64,000 nt of DNA from Clostridiales bacterium. GTDB taxonomy: Bacteria > Bacillota > Clostridia > Oscillospirales > Oscillospiraceae. Every line of letters begins with the position of its first letter. Position 1 is the first letter of the stretch. The notes beneath the pieces were generated by a model. It saw only the letters and a list, made by a program, of their open reading frames with translations. It was not told the DNA's origin and ran no database searches. Location: contig CABIXV010000005.1 of the NCBI GenBank assembly GCA_902362775.1, forward strand, positions 96,079 through 160,078, written 5' to 3'. Below, piece by piece: positions 1 to 8,655 of the stretch. Both the position numbers and the translations under genes were made by a program.

Positions 1-2501
1 CTCTCCAGGCCGCGGGCGGAAACAGAGTAGACCTCGAAATCAGCGGCGCTGTCGGTCATCACATCGCCGGCGCCCTTCATGAGGACCAGGTTGATCTGGG
101 CGTCCTCAGCAACGGTGAAGTCGGTGGTGCCCACGCGCAGAGCGCCGGAGCTGTACTCTACAGTAGCGTTGACTAGAGCGACCTTTCGGTACTCACCGCC
201 AGCAGCAGTGGTGAACACCTTGCTGTCATCCGTGACGCGCTCATCACTGTCGGTCTTGATCTTGTAGTACATCTCGCCCACAGTCAGAGTGTCGGTGGAC
301 TCCACGGTGGTCTTCTCGCCGTTCAGCACCACATCATAGACGTTCACGGTGTCGTTGGCGTCCTTGTAGGTCTTGTTCAGCTTCAGCACGAACATCAGGT
401 CGCTGGAAGCGGTGCTGTCGTCAATAGTGGCATCGGAGGCGTCCACAAAGACCAGGGATGCGTAGCTCTTGCTGGCCTTGTCGTCCACCTTCAGGTAGGA
501 CACGATGACATCTTCACCACTCTTTGCAGTAACAGTGGGGGCGCTGTTCACGCCGGTGTAGACGGTGATATCGCTGCCGTCGTCCACGATAAACACGGTG
601 TCGCTGTTGCCCCGGATGCTGGTGTCAGCAGTCAGGAAGCGGACGGATTCGCCCACCACATCGCTCTTAACGGTCTTGCCGGTGGAAGTGACAGTCAGGG
701 TGTAGCGGTCGCTGGAGTCCACAGTATAGGAATACCAGTTCTTGTGTGCGGTATTGAAGGGGGCAGAAGCACCCTTACCAGTGAGATACTCGTAAATCTC
801 AGTGGCATCGGTAATCTCGTCCACACCGGAACCACCCACATTATCGCCCTTGATCTTCTTAACGGTGATCTCGTCATAGGTGCCGTCGGCGGTGTAGGCG
901 CCGGCCACGGCGTTCTTGCCCAGCATGGTGGTGTCGGCGGCGTCCACATAGATGTAGTTGCCCACGGACAGGCTGGCGTCGTCCACCCAGATCAGCTTGC
1001 CATAGGCGTCCAGCACGATGCTGGCGTTCTCACCGGCGGTGAAAGCGGTCAGGCCGTCCTCGCCGCCAGCGGCAGTATCATCGGAGCGGACCTTGGCGTA
1101 GCTGTAGCTGGTGCCGTCGATGGTGACGGAGTTCTTGGTGGAGGACTCAACCTCGCCCTGGACCAGGGTGGCCTTGGCGATGGTCTGCACCTCATTGTTG
1201 GCGTAGGTATACAGGATATAGTCATCCTCGCCGTAAGCGGCCAGGGTGTCAAAGTCCTCCAGATCCAGGGAGTTCTCCTTGGCGGGGCCGGACAGGACAT
1301 CCACGTTCAGAGTCTCCTTGGACTCGTTGTAGTCGCCAGTGGCCTGCATCACATAGGTGTTGATCACGCAGATCTCAATGGTGTAGGCGCTGTTGTCCAC
1401 ATAGACCTCAGTCTGTACGCCGTTTCCAGTCAGGTTCTTGCCATCACCCTGGATGTGGGCGGAGCTGTTGGAGTCAAACAGATCGCCCTTGCTGACAGTG
1501 ACGGGGGTGCCGTCCACAGACACGGTGACACCGTACTTCTGATTGTTAACGTCAGCAGTACCGATGGTGGAGTTGATGTTGTTGACAACAGTCTTGCCCA
1601 CGTCAGAGTACAGGGTGCCCTTGGTCACCTTGCCCACATAGGTGTAGTCGGGGGCCTCGGAGTAGGTGCCGACCTCGGTGCTCTGATACTTCCAGGAGTT
1701 GGCGGGACGGCCAAAGTCGTCGCTGCCGGGACGCTTGGTCAGATCGCCGTCGTACAGGTCCTCGCCAAGTTGCACAATGTACTTGCCATTGTTGTTGGCG
1801 CTCTCGTCGTTGATTTTGCCGTACTTCTTGTCGGTGCTGGTGCGGTCATCATAGGTGGCCTTGCCAGTGGTGATCTCATAACCGTCGCCCTTGATGGTGG
1901 TGCCGCCGTTGCCGCTGTACTGGACCATTGTGGCCTCCAGAGCGTTCAGGACCATCTGGGCCACATCGTTGCGGGTCAGAGCCTGGGTGGCGCCGGTGTC
2001 CACGTCGTCGAACAGGCCAGCCAAGGAGCCTTGCTTGGTGGTCTCCACCAGCCAGTCATCGCCGAAATCGGACTGATACTGGAAGTAGCCCAGGGCCTTC
2101 AGCAGCATCAGAGCGGCCTGGCCAGTAGTGACGGAGTCATTGCCGCCGAAGGTCTTGGCATCGTAGCCGGCGATGATGCCGTTGGTGTAACAGGCGGCCA
2201 CATAGGGCTCGGCCCAGGAGGGCACGTCGCTGAAGGGCGCAGTGCCCTTGTAGCTGGACACGGTGTAGTCCAGCAGGTTGGACATGACCACGGCCATCTC
2301 ATTACGGGTGACGTTGGCGTCGGGGTTGAAGTTGCCGTTCTCGTCGCCGGTCATAACACCAACGGCCTGGAGAACTTCGATGGCTTCCTGATTCTGCTCG
2401 GAAGACACATCGACGTAGCTCGCGCCGGTGCCGACTACCATCAGGCCCATGACCATGACGGAAGCCAGAGCCAGGCTAAGAGCCCGTTTCAGGTTTCTCA
2501 T
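1..2501 (-). CDS. S-layer homology (SLH) domain surface protein, 3' end outside window
   Basis: A surface protein presumed to bind cell-wall polymer through SLH repeats and to form part of the S-layer. The frame is open from ATG at 2501 to the window edge (833 codons seen), so the C-terminus is missing. A signal peptide occupies about residues 1-29 (basic MRNLKR, hydrophobic core, cleavage near ASY). Three SLH-like repeats follow within about residues 30-200, with ITxxE/VTRNEMA-type signatures and FSDVPSWAEPY. The remainder is Thr/Asp/Val-rich, typical of extracellular beta domains, and not assignable. The SD aaggagg lies 8 nt before the ATG. The gene is paralogous to the divergent gene at 10316: nearly identical over the first ~120 codons, then increasingly different. 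A TTGACT-17-TAAGAT promoter lies about 110 nt upstream. Confidence 0.9.
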   Translation of the reverse strand, partial: MRNLKRALSLALASVMVMGLMVVGTGASYVDVSSEQNQEAIEVLQAVGVMTGDENGNFNPDANVTRNEMAVVMSNLLDYTVSSYKGTAPFSDVPSWAEPYVAACYTNGIIAGYDAKTFGGNDSVTTGQAALMLLKALGYFQYQSDFGDDWLVETTKQGSLAGLFDDVDTGATQALTRNDVAQMVLNALEATMVQYSGNGGTTIKGDGYEITTGKATYDDRTSTDKKYGKINDESANNNGKYIVQLGEDLYDGDLTKRPGSDDFGRPANSWKYQSTEVGTYSEAPDYTYVGKVTKGTLYSDVGKTVVNNINSTIGTADVNNQKYGVTVSVDGTPVTVSKGDLFDSNSSAHIQGDGKNLTGNGVQTEVYVDNSAYTIEICVINTYVMQATGDYNESKETLNVDVLSGPAKENSLDLEDFDTLAAYGEDDYILYTYANNEVQTIAKATLVQGEVESSTKNSVTIDGTSYSYAKVRSDDTAAGGEDGLTAFTAGENASIVLDAYGKLIWVDDASLSVGNYIYVDAADTTMLGKNAVAGAYTADGTYDEITVKKIKGDNVGGSGVDEITDATEIYEYLTGKGASAPFNTAHKNWYSYTVDSSDRYTLTVTSTGKTVKSDVVGESVRFLTADTSIRGNSDTVFIVDDGSDITVYTGVNSAPTVTAKSGEDVIVSYLKVDDKASKSYASLVFVDASDATIDDSTASSDLMFVLKLNKTYKDANDTVNVYDVVLNGEKTTVESTDTLTVGEMYYKIKTDSDERVTDDSKVFTTAAGGEYRKVALVNATVEYSSGALRVGTTDFTVAEDAQINLVLMKGAGDVMTDSAADFEVYSVSARGLE

Positions 2502-2607
2502 TCGGGATTCCTCCTTAAATTTTTTCGGGGACTTTTCTGACAAAATCCCCATTTTTTCGAGGCTTTGAGGACTTTTTATGGCATCAGCCCTGTATAACTC
2601 CCCTTGC
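2146..2607. repeat. Left arm of ~460 bp inverted repeat
   Basis: This segment is the reverse complement of 10210-10671. By eye I count four mismatches: two upstream of the start codon (one near 2578, one near 2599) and two silent or conservative ones in the coding part (A/V at residue 31 and a silent Gly codon). Identity ends abruptly at the ccccttgc block on the upstream side and fades gradually into paralogous coding sequence on the other. The arm covers the 5' UTR, ribosome binding site, signal peptide and first SLH repeats. Both arms point away from the 7.6 kb between them. Confidence 0.93.
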
Positions 2608-2616
2608 CTCGTGATT

Positions 2617-2645
2617 ATCTTAGCAGAAGTCAAATTTGAAGTCAA
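2617..2645 (-). promoter_or_regulatory. Promoter of the left S-layer gene
   Basis: On the minus strand a -35 box TTGACT (2640-2645) and a -10 box TAAGAT (2617-2622) are spaced by 17 nt. A second TTGACT (2628-2633) repeats the -35 sequence 12 nt further in. The box pair lies in unique DNA only about 10 bp outside the inverted-repeat arm, so transcription would start at the arm border and give a ~105 nt leader. Confidence 0.6.
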
Positions 2646-2874
2646 CGGGTTTGATACAAGTGTAACAGAACCGTAATATTGCGTCCGGATTGTTACAGCA
2701 GAGGAAATTGGCGGCTTTTCAGGGGATCTCTGCCTGGGGCGGGGAACCCGCTGCTTGGGGCTGCTGTTCCCCGTGCTACCACACATCTCCAGGACATGAG
2801 ATCACGGTCCCCTTACATTATAATAACAGCCCCCCGGCGTGTGGCACAGGACCGTACACCCAGGGAAAAAGGTG

Positions 2875-2906
2875 AAGGGGTCACCCACAGATGTGAGTGA
2901 CCCCTT
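2875..2906 (-). terminator. Hairpin downstream of the MazF-like gene
   Basis: A 10-bp stem (AAGGGGTCAC / GTGACCCCTT) with a 12-nt loop. On the minus strand it is followed by cacctttttccc, a usable U-rich tract. It lies about 145 nt past the stop of the gene ending at 3050. Confidence 0.55.
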
Positions 2907-3049
2907 CGGATGATTTTTCAAGTGCCGGCAAGCGGCAATGTCTTTTCCAGTGCCGGTAAACGGCCCTGTTGACATCATCATCCTATCATAATATATGTAT
3001 AAAGTCAAGGAAAATGCACAGTTGCGTACACTTTACCATATTTGGTATG

Positions 3050-3817
3050 TCACTTCTGATAGGTATATAATGCTTTGAGTTTCGTGTCCAGCTTTTCCAG
3101 AGAATCGGAAGAGAGGCGGATGTTGCTCAATACATCAGAAGGATAAAGAGGATCGTAGATTCGCAGCTTACTGACAGTGGTGATCTGCCCTACAAGAGCG
3201 ATGCTGCCCTGCTTCATCTTCTGCACTTCCTGGAGCATTTTTTTGCAGCGCGCTGCTCGCTCCTTCATCGATTCTATCTGAATGTTGATGCTCTCCAGCT
3301 GAAGCCGGCGTTTGGCCGACAGCATTTCATAATTTTCGTCCTTTTGGTCAACCTTCTGGGCCAGCAGCGCCTTCTGCTGGGTGAGGATATCCTCCTGGAG
3401 GCAGAGTGTCTGCTTTTGGTACTCTTTCAACTCCTCCAGCAGCTTGACAAAAATCTCGTCACCCAAAAAGACTTTGGAGGAATGGAGATGATCCAGATCC
3501 GTATCGGGCTTTATGGATGTTAAGGGGATCACGGTAGCCACCGGATTGGACAGCTTGTTGTCCACGTCCATTACCACCGCATAGTGCAGTCCACCCTCTT
3601 CACTGCCTACCCGGTACCCCAAATGGACCTTTACAATGGCGCCACGCTTATAGCGGATTAATTTTTTGGGGTCAAATCCGGGTTCCCGTTTCAGAAAACG
3701 CACATAATCGGAGATCCAGTAGGCCAGCTTGCTCCCCTGGTTTTCTCCTAAGGAATCCATATAAGAGGAAAGCGCTGTCAGTGCCTCTTTTTTTAGTATG
3801 GAATATTCCTTTTTCAT
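3050..3817 (-). CDS. PemK/MazF-like protein with long coiled-coil insertion
   Basis: 255 residues from ATG 3817; a GTG three codons upstream has no better ribosome site. The segment KRGAIVKVHLGYRVGSEEGG followed by HYAVVMDV and NPVATVIPLTS reads like the beta-barrel core of the PemK/MazF endoribonuclease fold (about residues 60-115). Residues about 130-205 are rich in Lys/Glu/Gln and look coiled-coil, and GSIALVGQITTVSKLRI resembles the last MazF strand. So the fold appears split by the helical insertion. Canonical MazF toxins are ~110 residues and sit beside an antitoxin; none is encoded next to this gene. It could be a housekeeping or stress nuclease rather than a toxin. Activity is inferred only. 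Confidence 0.7.
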   Translation of the reverse strand: MKKEYSILKKEALTALSSYMDSLGENQGSKLAYWISDYVRFLKREPGFDPKKLIRYKRGAIVKVHLGYRVGSEEGGLHYAVVMDVDNKLSNPVATVIPLTSIKPDTDLDHLHSSKVFLGDEIFVKLLEELKEYQKQTLCLQEDILTQQKALLAQKVDQKDENYEMLSAKRRLQLESINIQIESMKERAARCKKMLQEVQKMKQGSIALVGQITTVSKLRIYDPLYPSDVLSNIRLSSDSLEKLDTKLKALYTYQK

Positions 3818-3893
3818 GCTGCACACCCCGTAAATGTTCTCATTTTCACAAATGTACCATCCTTTTCCCCAAAAGTCAACGCTATATGACGTA

Positions 3894-3931
3894 GAACAGC
3901 GCCCCCTTCTATGTGGAAGGGGGCGCTGTTC
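3894..3931 (-). terminator. Strong hairpin after the RNase J gene
   Basis: A 16-bp perfect stem (GAACAGCGCCCCCTTC and its complement) with a 6-nt loop, 17 nt past the RNase J stop. The U-tract (atttttata) is on the plus-strand side, so on the minus strand it ends transcripts only weakly as an intrinsic terminator, or it protects the mRNA 3' end. Confidence 0.55.
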
Positions 3932-3947
3932 ATTTTTATATGGTCCG

Positions 3948-5606
3948 TCAGACCTCCATGATGACAGGCAGGATCATGGGGGACCGCTTGGTCTTTTTAT
4001 AGAGGTAGTTGGACAGGTCGCCCTTGATGGCCCCCTTGATGGCGGACCAGTCGGTGGCGTATCGGCCGTCCACGGACTGGATGGCCTCCAGGGCCACCTG
4101 GCGCAGCTCCTCCATCAGCCCCTCGGACTCCTTCACATAGACGAAGCCCCGTGTGATGATATCCGGGCCGGACACCAGAGCGCCGTCCTCGCCGGACATG
4201 GATAGGACCACCACGATCATGCCGTCCTGGGCCAAGTGCCGCCGGTCCCGAAGGACCACGCTGCCCACGTCGCCCACGCCGTAGCCGTCCACAAAGACCT
4301 GCCCGGCGGTGACGGTGCCCGCCAGCTTGGCGGAGGAATGGGTCAGCTCGATGACCCGGCCGATGTCGCCGATGATGACCTGGTTGGGGGTCATGCCCAT
4401 CTGCTGGGCCAGCTTGGCGTGGATCTGGAGCATCCGCTGCTCCCCGTGAACGGGGATGAAGAACCTGGGCTTGACCAGGGCGTGGACAATCTTCAGCTCC
4501 TCCTGACAGGCGTGTCCGGATACATGGAGGGTCATCTCCCGCTCGTTCATCACCTCCACGCCCTTGCGGTACAGCTCGTTGACCACGTTGCCGATGGCGT
4601 TCTCGTTGCCTGGAATGGCGGAGGCGGAGATAATGACCCGGTCTCCGGGGAGCAGGTCCACCTGGCGGTGGGTGTTGAAGGCCATGCGGGTGAGGGCGGA
4701 CATGGTCTCGCCCTGGCTGCCGGTGGTGATGATGCACACCCGGTCCTTGGGCAGTGACTTGATGTGGTTCAGGTCCATGAGCACTCCGTCTGGGATGTTC
4801 ATATAGCCCAGCTCGGAGGACACCTTCATCACGTTCTCCATGGACCGGCCGGTGACCGCCACCTTCCGGCCGTACCGGGCCGCCACGTCGATGATCTGCT
4901 GAATGCGGTCCACGTTGGAGGCAAAGGTGGTGATGATGATGCGCTCCTCACACCCCCGGAACAGGGCGTCAAAGGAGGCGCCCACGCTGCGCTCGCTGCG
5001 GGTATAGCCGGGGCGCTCCACATTGGTGGAGTCTGCCAGAAGGGCCAGCACGCCCTCCTTGCCCAGCTCGCCCAGGCGGGCCAGGTCCATCATCCCCCCC
5101 TGGATGGGGGTGGTGTCGATCTTAAAGTCGCCGGTGTGGACACAGGTTCCCACAGGGCACTTGATGGCAAAGGCCACCGCGTCGGCAATAGAGTGATTGA
5201 CGTGGATAAATTCCACGCTGAATTTCCCCGCCTTGACCACATCCCCCGCCTCGCAGGTGATGAGCTTGGTCTTATCCAGCAGACGGTGCTCCTCCAGCTT
5301 CAGCTTAATGAGGCCCGCGGACATCCGGGTGGCGTAGATAGGGGCGTTGATGGAGCGGAGGACATAGGGCAGGGCGCCAATGTGGTCCTCATGTCCGTGG
5401 GTGATAAAGATGCCCCGAATCTTCTGCTGGTTCTTAATGAGATAGCTGACATTGGGGATGACTACGTCGATGCCGTACATATCGTCATCGGGGAAGCCCA
5501 TGCCGCAGTCCACCACCACGATGTCGCCGCCGTACTCGTAAACCGTGAGGTTCTTGCCGATCTCGTTGAGGCCGCCAAGAGGAATAATTTTCAATTTTTC
5601 AGCCAT
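3948..5606 (-). CDS. rnj: Ribonuclease J
   Basis: 552 residues, the usual RNase J length. A cytoplasmic metallo-beta-lactamase/beta-CASP nuclease with 5'-3' exo- and endonuclease activity, involved in mRNA decay and rRNA maturation in Firmicutes. The zinc motif HGHEDH lies at residues 70-75. HVNHSI and HTGDFKID are the next metal ligand motifs, the beta-CASP block is GRSMEN through SGHACQEEL, and PVHGEQRML holds a late ligand. The C-terminal dimerisation domain ends in TKRSPMILPVIMEV. The ATG is preceded by aaggag. Only one RNase J is in the window. Upstream is a 340-nt leader with its own terminator-like hairpin. Confidence 0.95.
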   Translation of the reverse strand: MAEKLKIIPLGGLNEIGKNLTVYEYGGDIVVVDCGMGFPDDDMYGIDVVIPNVSYLIKNQQKIRGIFITHGHEDHIGALPYVLRSINAPIYATRMSAGLIKLKLEEHRLLDKTKLITCEAGDVVKAGKFSVEFIHVNHSIADAVAFAIKCPVGTCVHTGDFKIDTTPIQGGMMDLARLGELGKEGVLALLADSTNVERPGYTRSERSVGASFDALFRGCEERIIITTFASNVDRIQQIIDVAARYGRKVAVTGRSMENVMKVSSELGYMNIPDGVLMDLNHIKSLPKDRVCIITTGSQGETMSALTRMAFNTHRQVDLLPGDRVIISASAIPGNENAIGNVVNELYRKGVEVMNEREMTLHVSGHACQEELKIVHALVKPRFFIPVHGEQRMLQIHAKLAQQMGMTPNQVIIGDIGRVIELTHSSAKLAGTVTAGQVFVDGYGVGDVGSVVLRDRRHLAQDGMIVVVLSMSGEDGALVSGPDIITRGFVYVKESEGLMEELRQVALEAIQSVDGRYATDWSAIKGAIKGDLSNYLYKKTKRSPMILPVIMEV

Positions 5607-5946
5607 AAATACTCCTTATCGTCGTTTTAATTTGGATGTAGCGGCGAAAGGACCCACAAAAACCAGCCGTGCCCCACGGCACAGCTACTGGACGGAAGGA
5701 CTGCCCCCTCCGGCCCTGCCTCGCCGGAGGGGAAAATGGTCCCTTCGCCTGTCTAGTGGATCTCGCCTTGGTCCCCTGTGGGCCGGCCCCGCCTGTTACT
5801 CACGGTTTGGGCGCACAGGATATATTTAAACGCGCGGGCCTGGGGCCCATACGCGCATAAATCAAAAACAAAGCCAATTACTGGCACAGATAGTATACCA
5901 CACTTTTTTCTAAAAGTATACTATTGCTTTCAAGAGAACAAAAGAA
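5607..5946 (-). promoter_or_regulatory. Structured leader or small RNA upstream of RNase J
   Basis: Minus-strand sequence between the nucleotidyltransferase stop and the RNase J start. A TATACT-like -10 sits at 5892-5897 without a clear -35, inside an inverted pair TAGTATAC / GTATACTA (5891-5898 and 5916-5923) that could be an operator. Downstream come GC-rich stems: one around 5834-5860 (GCGCG..CGCGC with inner GGGCC/GGCCC), a CCTCCGG/CCGGAGG stem near 5706-5735, and the terminator-like hairpin at 5658-5685. No ORF. This may be an attenuated 5' leader of rnj or an independent RNA of ~230 nt. Confidence 0.4.
5658..5685 (-). terminator. Terminator-like hairpin before RNase J
   Basis: On the minus strand GCTGTGCC-GTGG-GGCACGGC (8 bp, one G-U) is followed by tgg and five Us. 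It lies about 50 nt before the rnj start, so it would stop a leader transcript before the gene. Confidence 0.5.
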
Positions 5947-8307
5947 CTACTTTTTATCCCTTCCTTGGGCACATTGTTCAGAAATGGCCCGGTCCAGCTG
6001 GGCCGCCCGCCCGGCGTAGAAATCGCACAACTCGGCGGCGATCTCCAGGTCGGGGCCCTCGCCCACCACCCGAAGGGCGGACCGGCGGGCCAGGGGGACC
6101 AGATAGACCCAGCCACCCCCAGTGTGGACACGTAGGCCCTCGCCCCCGCAGGTCCGGCCCTGCTCCCGAACCATAGCCTCCATGACCCGCCCCCGGTCTG
6201 AGGAGAGGGGGACCTCCCGCCGCCAGGAGGAGAAGCGGGGGGTCTTGGAGATCAGCGCGTCCAGCTTTTGGCCCGATACGCCCATCCGAGCGCAGATTCG
6301 GGCTGCGGCGCTGGGCGCCGACCAAAACCAAGGTTGAGCGGCATACAGGTCCCTGGCTGGCTTTCCGTCCCGGTCCAGCCGCAGGACGGTCCCGTCATAA
6401 CCGGCGGCTACCAAGTCCACCGCGGCGCTGGCCCCGGAGGGGACGGCCAGTCTGCCAGAACCGTTCTCCATCTCGATGAGGGCCACCAGGGCCAGCAGCT
6501 GGCTGGAATCCAGGATGGCGCCCCGCTCATCCTGGGCGGTGAGACAGAAGCCGCCGTGGCTGGCCCGGAAGGCCGGGATGCCCGGCCGCCAGCGGTCCTC
6601 CACCTGGCAGCCCAGGGACAGGAGGACCGCCCGTATGGCCCGGTCATCCGGACCATTTCCCTCCACCGCCACCGTCACCCGGCGGAGGGCGGGGTGACCC
6701 AGTGAGGCGGCGGCAGCCACTTGGTCGGCCCACTGCCTCCGCGTCAGTTCCAGACGCTCCATCTGCCCCACCTGCCGGGCTCGGACCCGCCGGAACTCCC
6801 CCTGGAGAAGGGCGTGCTCCAGCTTCCGCTCCCTGGCCCGCTCCAGAGGCAGGCCCTGGCGGTCAAAGAAATGGAGAAAGACGCGCTCCTCCCCTTCCTC
6901 TATAAAGAGGGAGATGGGCAGCATACGGCTGGCGGACACCCAGGCTCCCTGGACGGGGCTGTCCAGGCCATAGGTCAGCACCTGACCACCTGCGGCCGCG
7001 GCTCCCGCCGCGGCCGCCCGGGCCAGCATTCTGGCTCCGGGAGTATTGGAACATCCTAGTCCAACCTGGCCCTCCACACCCAGGACGCTGCCGATCCCCA
7101 GCAGGGCGTCTGGCCCCAGATCCTCGCCCAGCACGCCCCGGATCACCCCGCCATCCCCGAAGCGGTGCACTCCCTTCTGGCTGCCGCTGGTGATAGATCG
7201 GGCCAGCCGACAGCCAGCGGGGGCTGTCTGCCCAGGCCACAGACGCACCCGCTCCAACAGGATGGCCCCCTCCTCCGCCAGGGCGTTGTCCCCCAGCACA
7301 GCTCCATCCTTCAAAATAGACTTCTTCTGAGCGGCAGAGCCGGGGCATAAAATGGCGCCGTCCAGTGAGGCCCTAGAGTCTACGGCGGTTCCTTCCAGCA
7401 GGACGGACCGCTGGACCACCGCCCGTTCTCCCACCCGGCACTCTCTGCTGATTACCGCATAGGGGCCTACAATGGCGCCTGGTTCCAGTTCCACATCCCG
7501 GTCGATCCAGCAGGGAGGCGTCAGCGTGATCCCTTGGGGAAGAGATTGGGCGGACCAGATCCCGTCGCTCCGCTGGGGAATATTCAGGTCCATTGTTACC
7601 CGTCCATCCAGGGCGTCCTGAACACACTTAAGATAGGCTCCGCAGTCCCCCATATCGCACCAGTAGCCCTCCAGGGGACAGCCGTACAGAGGCATCCTCT
7701 GTTCCAGCAGGGTAGGGAACAGGTCCTTGCCAAAGTCAAAGGGGCCCTGCTGGGGCACCAGCTCCATAGCCCGTGGGGATAGAATATAGATGCCTGTATT
7801 TACCATGTTGGTAACCACCTGGCCCCAGGAGGGTTTTTCCACAAACCGCTGTACACGCCCCTGCTCGTCGGTGAGGACCAGACCGTACTCCAGAGGCTTG
7901 GGGTGGGCGTAGAGGACCAGAGTAGCGCAACTCTCCCGCTCCTGATGCGCCTGGATGGCTTCAGTCAGGTCCAGGTCGCAGACACAGTCCCCGCTGATGA
8001 CCAGGAAGTCCTCCCGCCCCAGGTGGGACAGGCAGTTTCTAACACTTCCGGCGGTCCCCAGAGGCTCCTCCTCTACAAAATAGGTCAGCTGGACGCCCAG
8101 CTGTTCCCCACTGCCAAAGTAGTCCATCACTGCCTGGGGTTTGTAGCACAGAGTGACACAGATATCGGTGATGTGGTGGCGCTTTAACAGGGTGATGATG
8201 TGCTCCATTACCGGCCGCCCGAACAGGGGAGTCATGGGCTTTGGGACACCAAGGGATAGGGGCCGCAACCGGGTGCCTTCCCCGCCGGCCATAATAACTG
8301 CTTTCAT
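5947..8307 (-). CDS. Sugar-phosphate nucleotidyltransferase fused to a degenerate phosphohexomutase domain
   Basis: 786 residues. Residues 1-230 form an NTP_transferase domain with the signature KAVIMAGGEGTRLRP and KPMTPL, as in mannose-1-phosphate guanylyltransferase or glucose-1-phosphate uridylyl/thymidylyltransferase. It would make a nucleotide sugar for surface polymers. About 245-375 is a left-handed beta-helix region (GPYAVISRECRVGERAVVQRS). From ~380 the sequence has the layout of a phosphoglucomutase/phosphomannomutase, but the catalytic serine loop (T-SHNP) is absent and the metal loop DGDGDR is replaced by sequence around GGFCLTAQDERG. The mutase half is therefore probably inactive, structural or regulatory. 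It lies in the core between the S-layer repeat arms, consistent with surface-polymer synthesis but not proof. Confidence 0.85.
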   Translation of the reverse strand: MKAVIMAGGEGTRLRPLSLGVPKPMTPLFGRPVMEHIITLLKRHHITDICVTLCYKPQAVMDYFGSGEQLGVQLTYFVEEEPLGTAGSVRNCLSHLGREDFLVISGDCVCDLDLTEAIQAHQERESCATLVLYAHPKPLEYGLVLTDEQGRVQRFVEKPSWGQVVTNMVNTGIYILSPRAMELVPQQGPFDFGKDLFPTLLEQRMPLYGCPLEGYWCDMGDCGAYLKCVQDALDGRVTMDLNIPQRSDGIWSAQSLPQGITLTPPCWIDRDVELEPGAIVGPYAVISRECRVGERAVVQRSVLLEGTAVDSRASLDGAILCPGSAAQKKSILKDGAVLGDNALAEEGAILLERVRLWPGQTAPAGCRLARSITSGSQKGVHRFGDGGVIRGVLGEDLGPDALLGIGSVLGVEGQVGLGCSNTPGARMLARAAAAGAAAAGGQVLTYGLDSPVQGAWVSASRMLPISLFIEEGEERVFLHFFDRQGLPLERARERKLEHALLQGEFRRVRARQVGQMERLELTRRQWADQVAAAASLGHPALRRVTVAVEGNGPDDRAIRAVLLSLGCQVEDRWRPGIPAFRASHGGFCLTAQDERGAILDSSQLLALVALIEMENGSGRLAVPSGASAAVDLVAAGYDGTVLRLDRDGKPARDLYAAQPWFWSAPSAAARICARMGVSGQKLDALISKTPRFSSWRREVPLSSDRGRVMEAMVREQGRTCGGEGLRVHTGGGWVYLVPLARRSALRVVGEGPDLEIAAELCDFYAGRAAQLDRAISEQCAQGRDKK

Positions 8308-8436
8308 GGACCGCTACCGTCCTTTCCTTTGTTAGTAACGGTTAGTATGGTCCGGCCGGTTGCCTTTCATGCCAACCGGCAGCTTGTCCAGTTCAATTGA
8401 ATATGATATACTTTGGAAAAACAGGAGGGACTGGAT

Positions 8437-8655
8437 ATGGACATCAAGCCGGGGCGCTACCGCCATTTTAAAGGGAGTGAATACCAGGTGCTCGGTTCCG
8501 CCACGCACTCGGAGACCGGGGAGGCTATGGTGGTCTACCGGGCCTTATACGGGGAGGGCGGACTGTGGGTCCGGCCGGCCGTTATGTGGAGCGAGTGGAT
8601 AACGCGGGACGGGTATTCTGGCCCTCGTTTTATCTTTGTGGGGGATATAGGATGA
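8437..8655 (+). CDS. DUF1653 domain protein
   Basis: 72 residues from ATG 8437, chosen because aggaggg lies 7 nt before it; an in-frame ATG at 8413 lacks a ribosome site. The sequence GRYRHFKGSEYQVLG..ATHSETGEAMVVYRALYG..LWVRP..MW is the typical short DUF1653 fold, of unknown biochemical role. The stop overlaps the next gene's start as ATGA, so the two are translationally coupled. Confidence 0.88.
   Translation: MDIKPGRYRHFKGSEYQVLGSATHSETGEAMVVYRALYGEGGLWVRPAVMWSEWITRDGYSGPRFIFVGDIG

Larger units (their letters stand above)
2608..3049. other. Intergenic region between the left S-layer gene and the MazF-like gene
   Basis: Besides the promoter at 2617-2645 and the hairpin at 2875-2906, I see two direct copies of a 16-nt motif (agtgccgg-aa-cggc) at 2921-2936 and 2949-2964, and a TTGACA at about 2970 followed by AT-rich sequence that could be a plus-strand promoter with no gene to serve. 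No plausible ORF; the short frames here lack protein-like composition. Confidence 0.5.

Noticed and set aside
744..2540. 598-residue plus-strand ORF antisense to the left S-layer gene
   Set aside because: Its frame is kept open by the strong third-position C/G bias of the S-layer gene; composition (Gly/Val/Leu/His repeats) is that of an antisense shadow, and it has no ribosome site. The right S-layer gene has the same kind of shadow ending in the same residues because of the inverted repeat.
2921..2964. Two 16-nt direct repeats, considered as a mini CRISPR or attachment site
   Set aside because: Only two imperfect copies with a 12-nt gap, no leader, cas genes or integrase.
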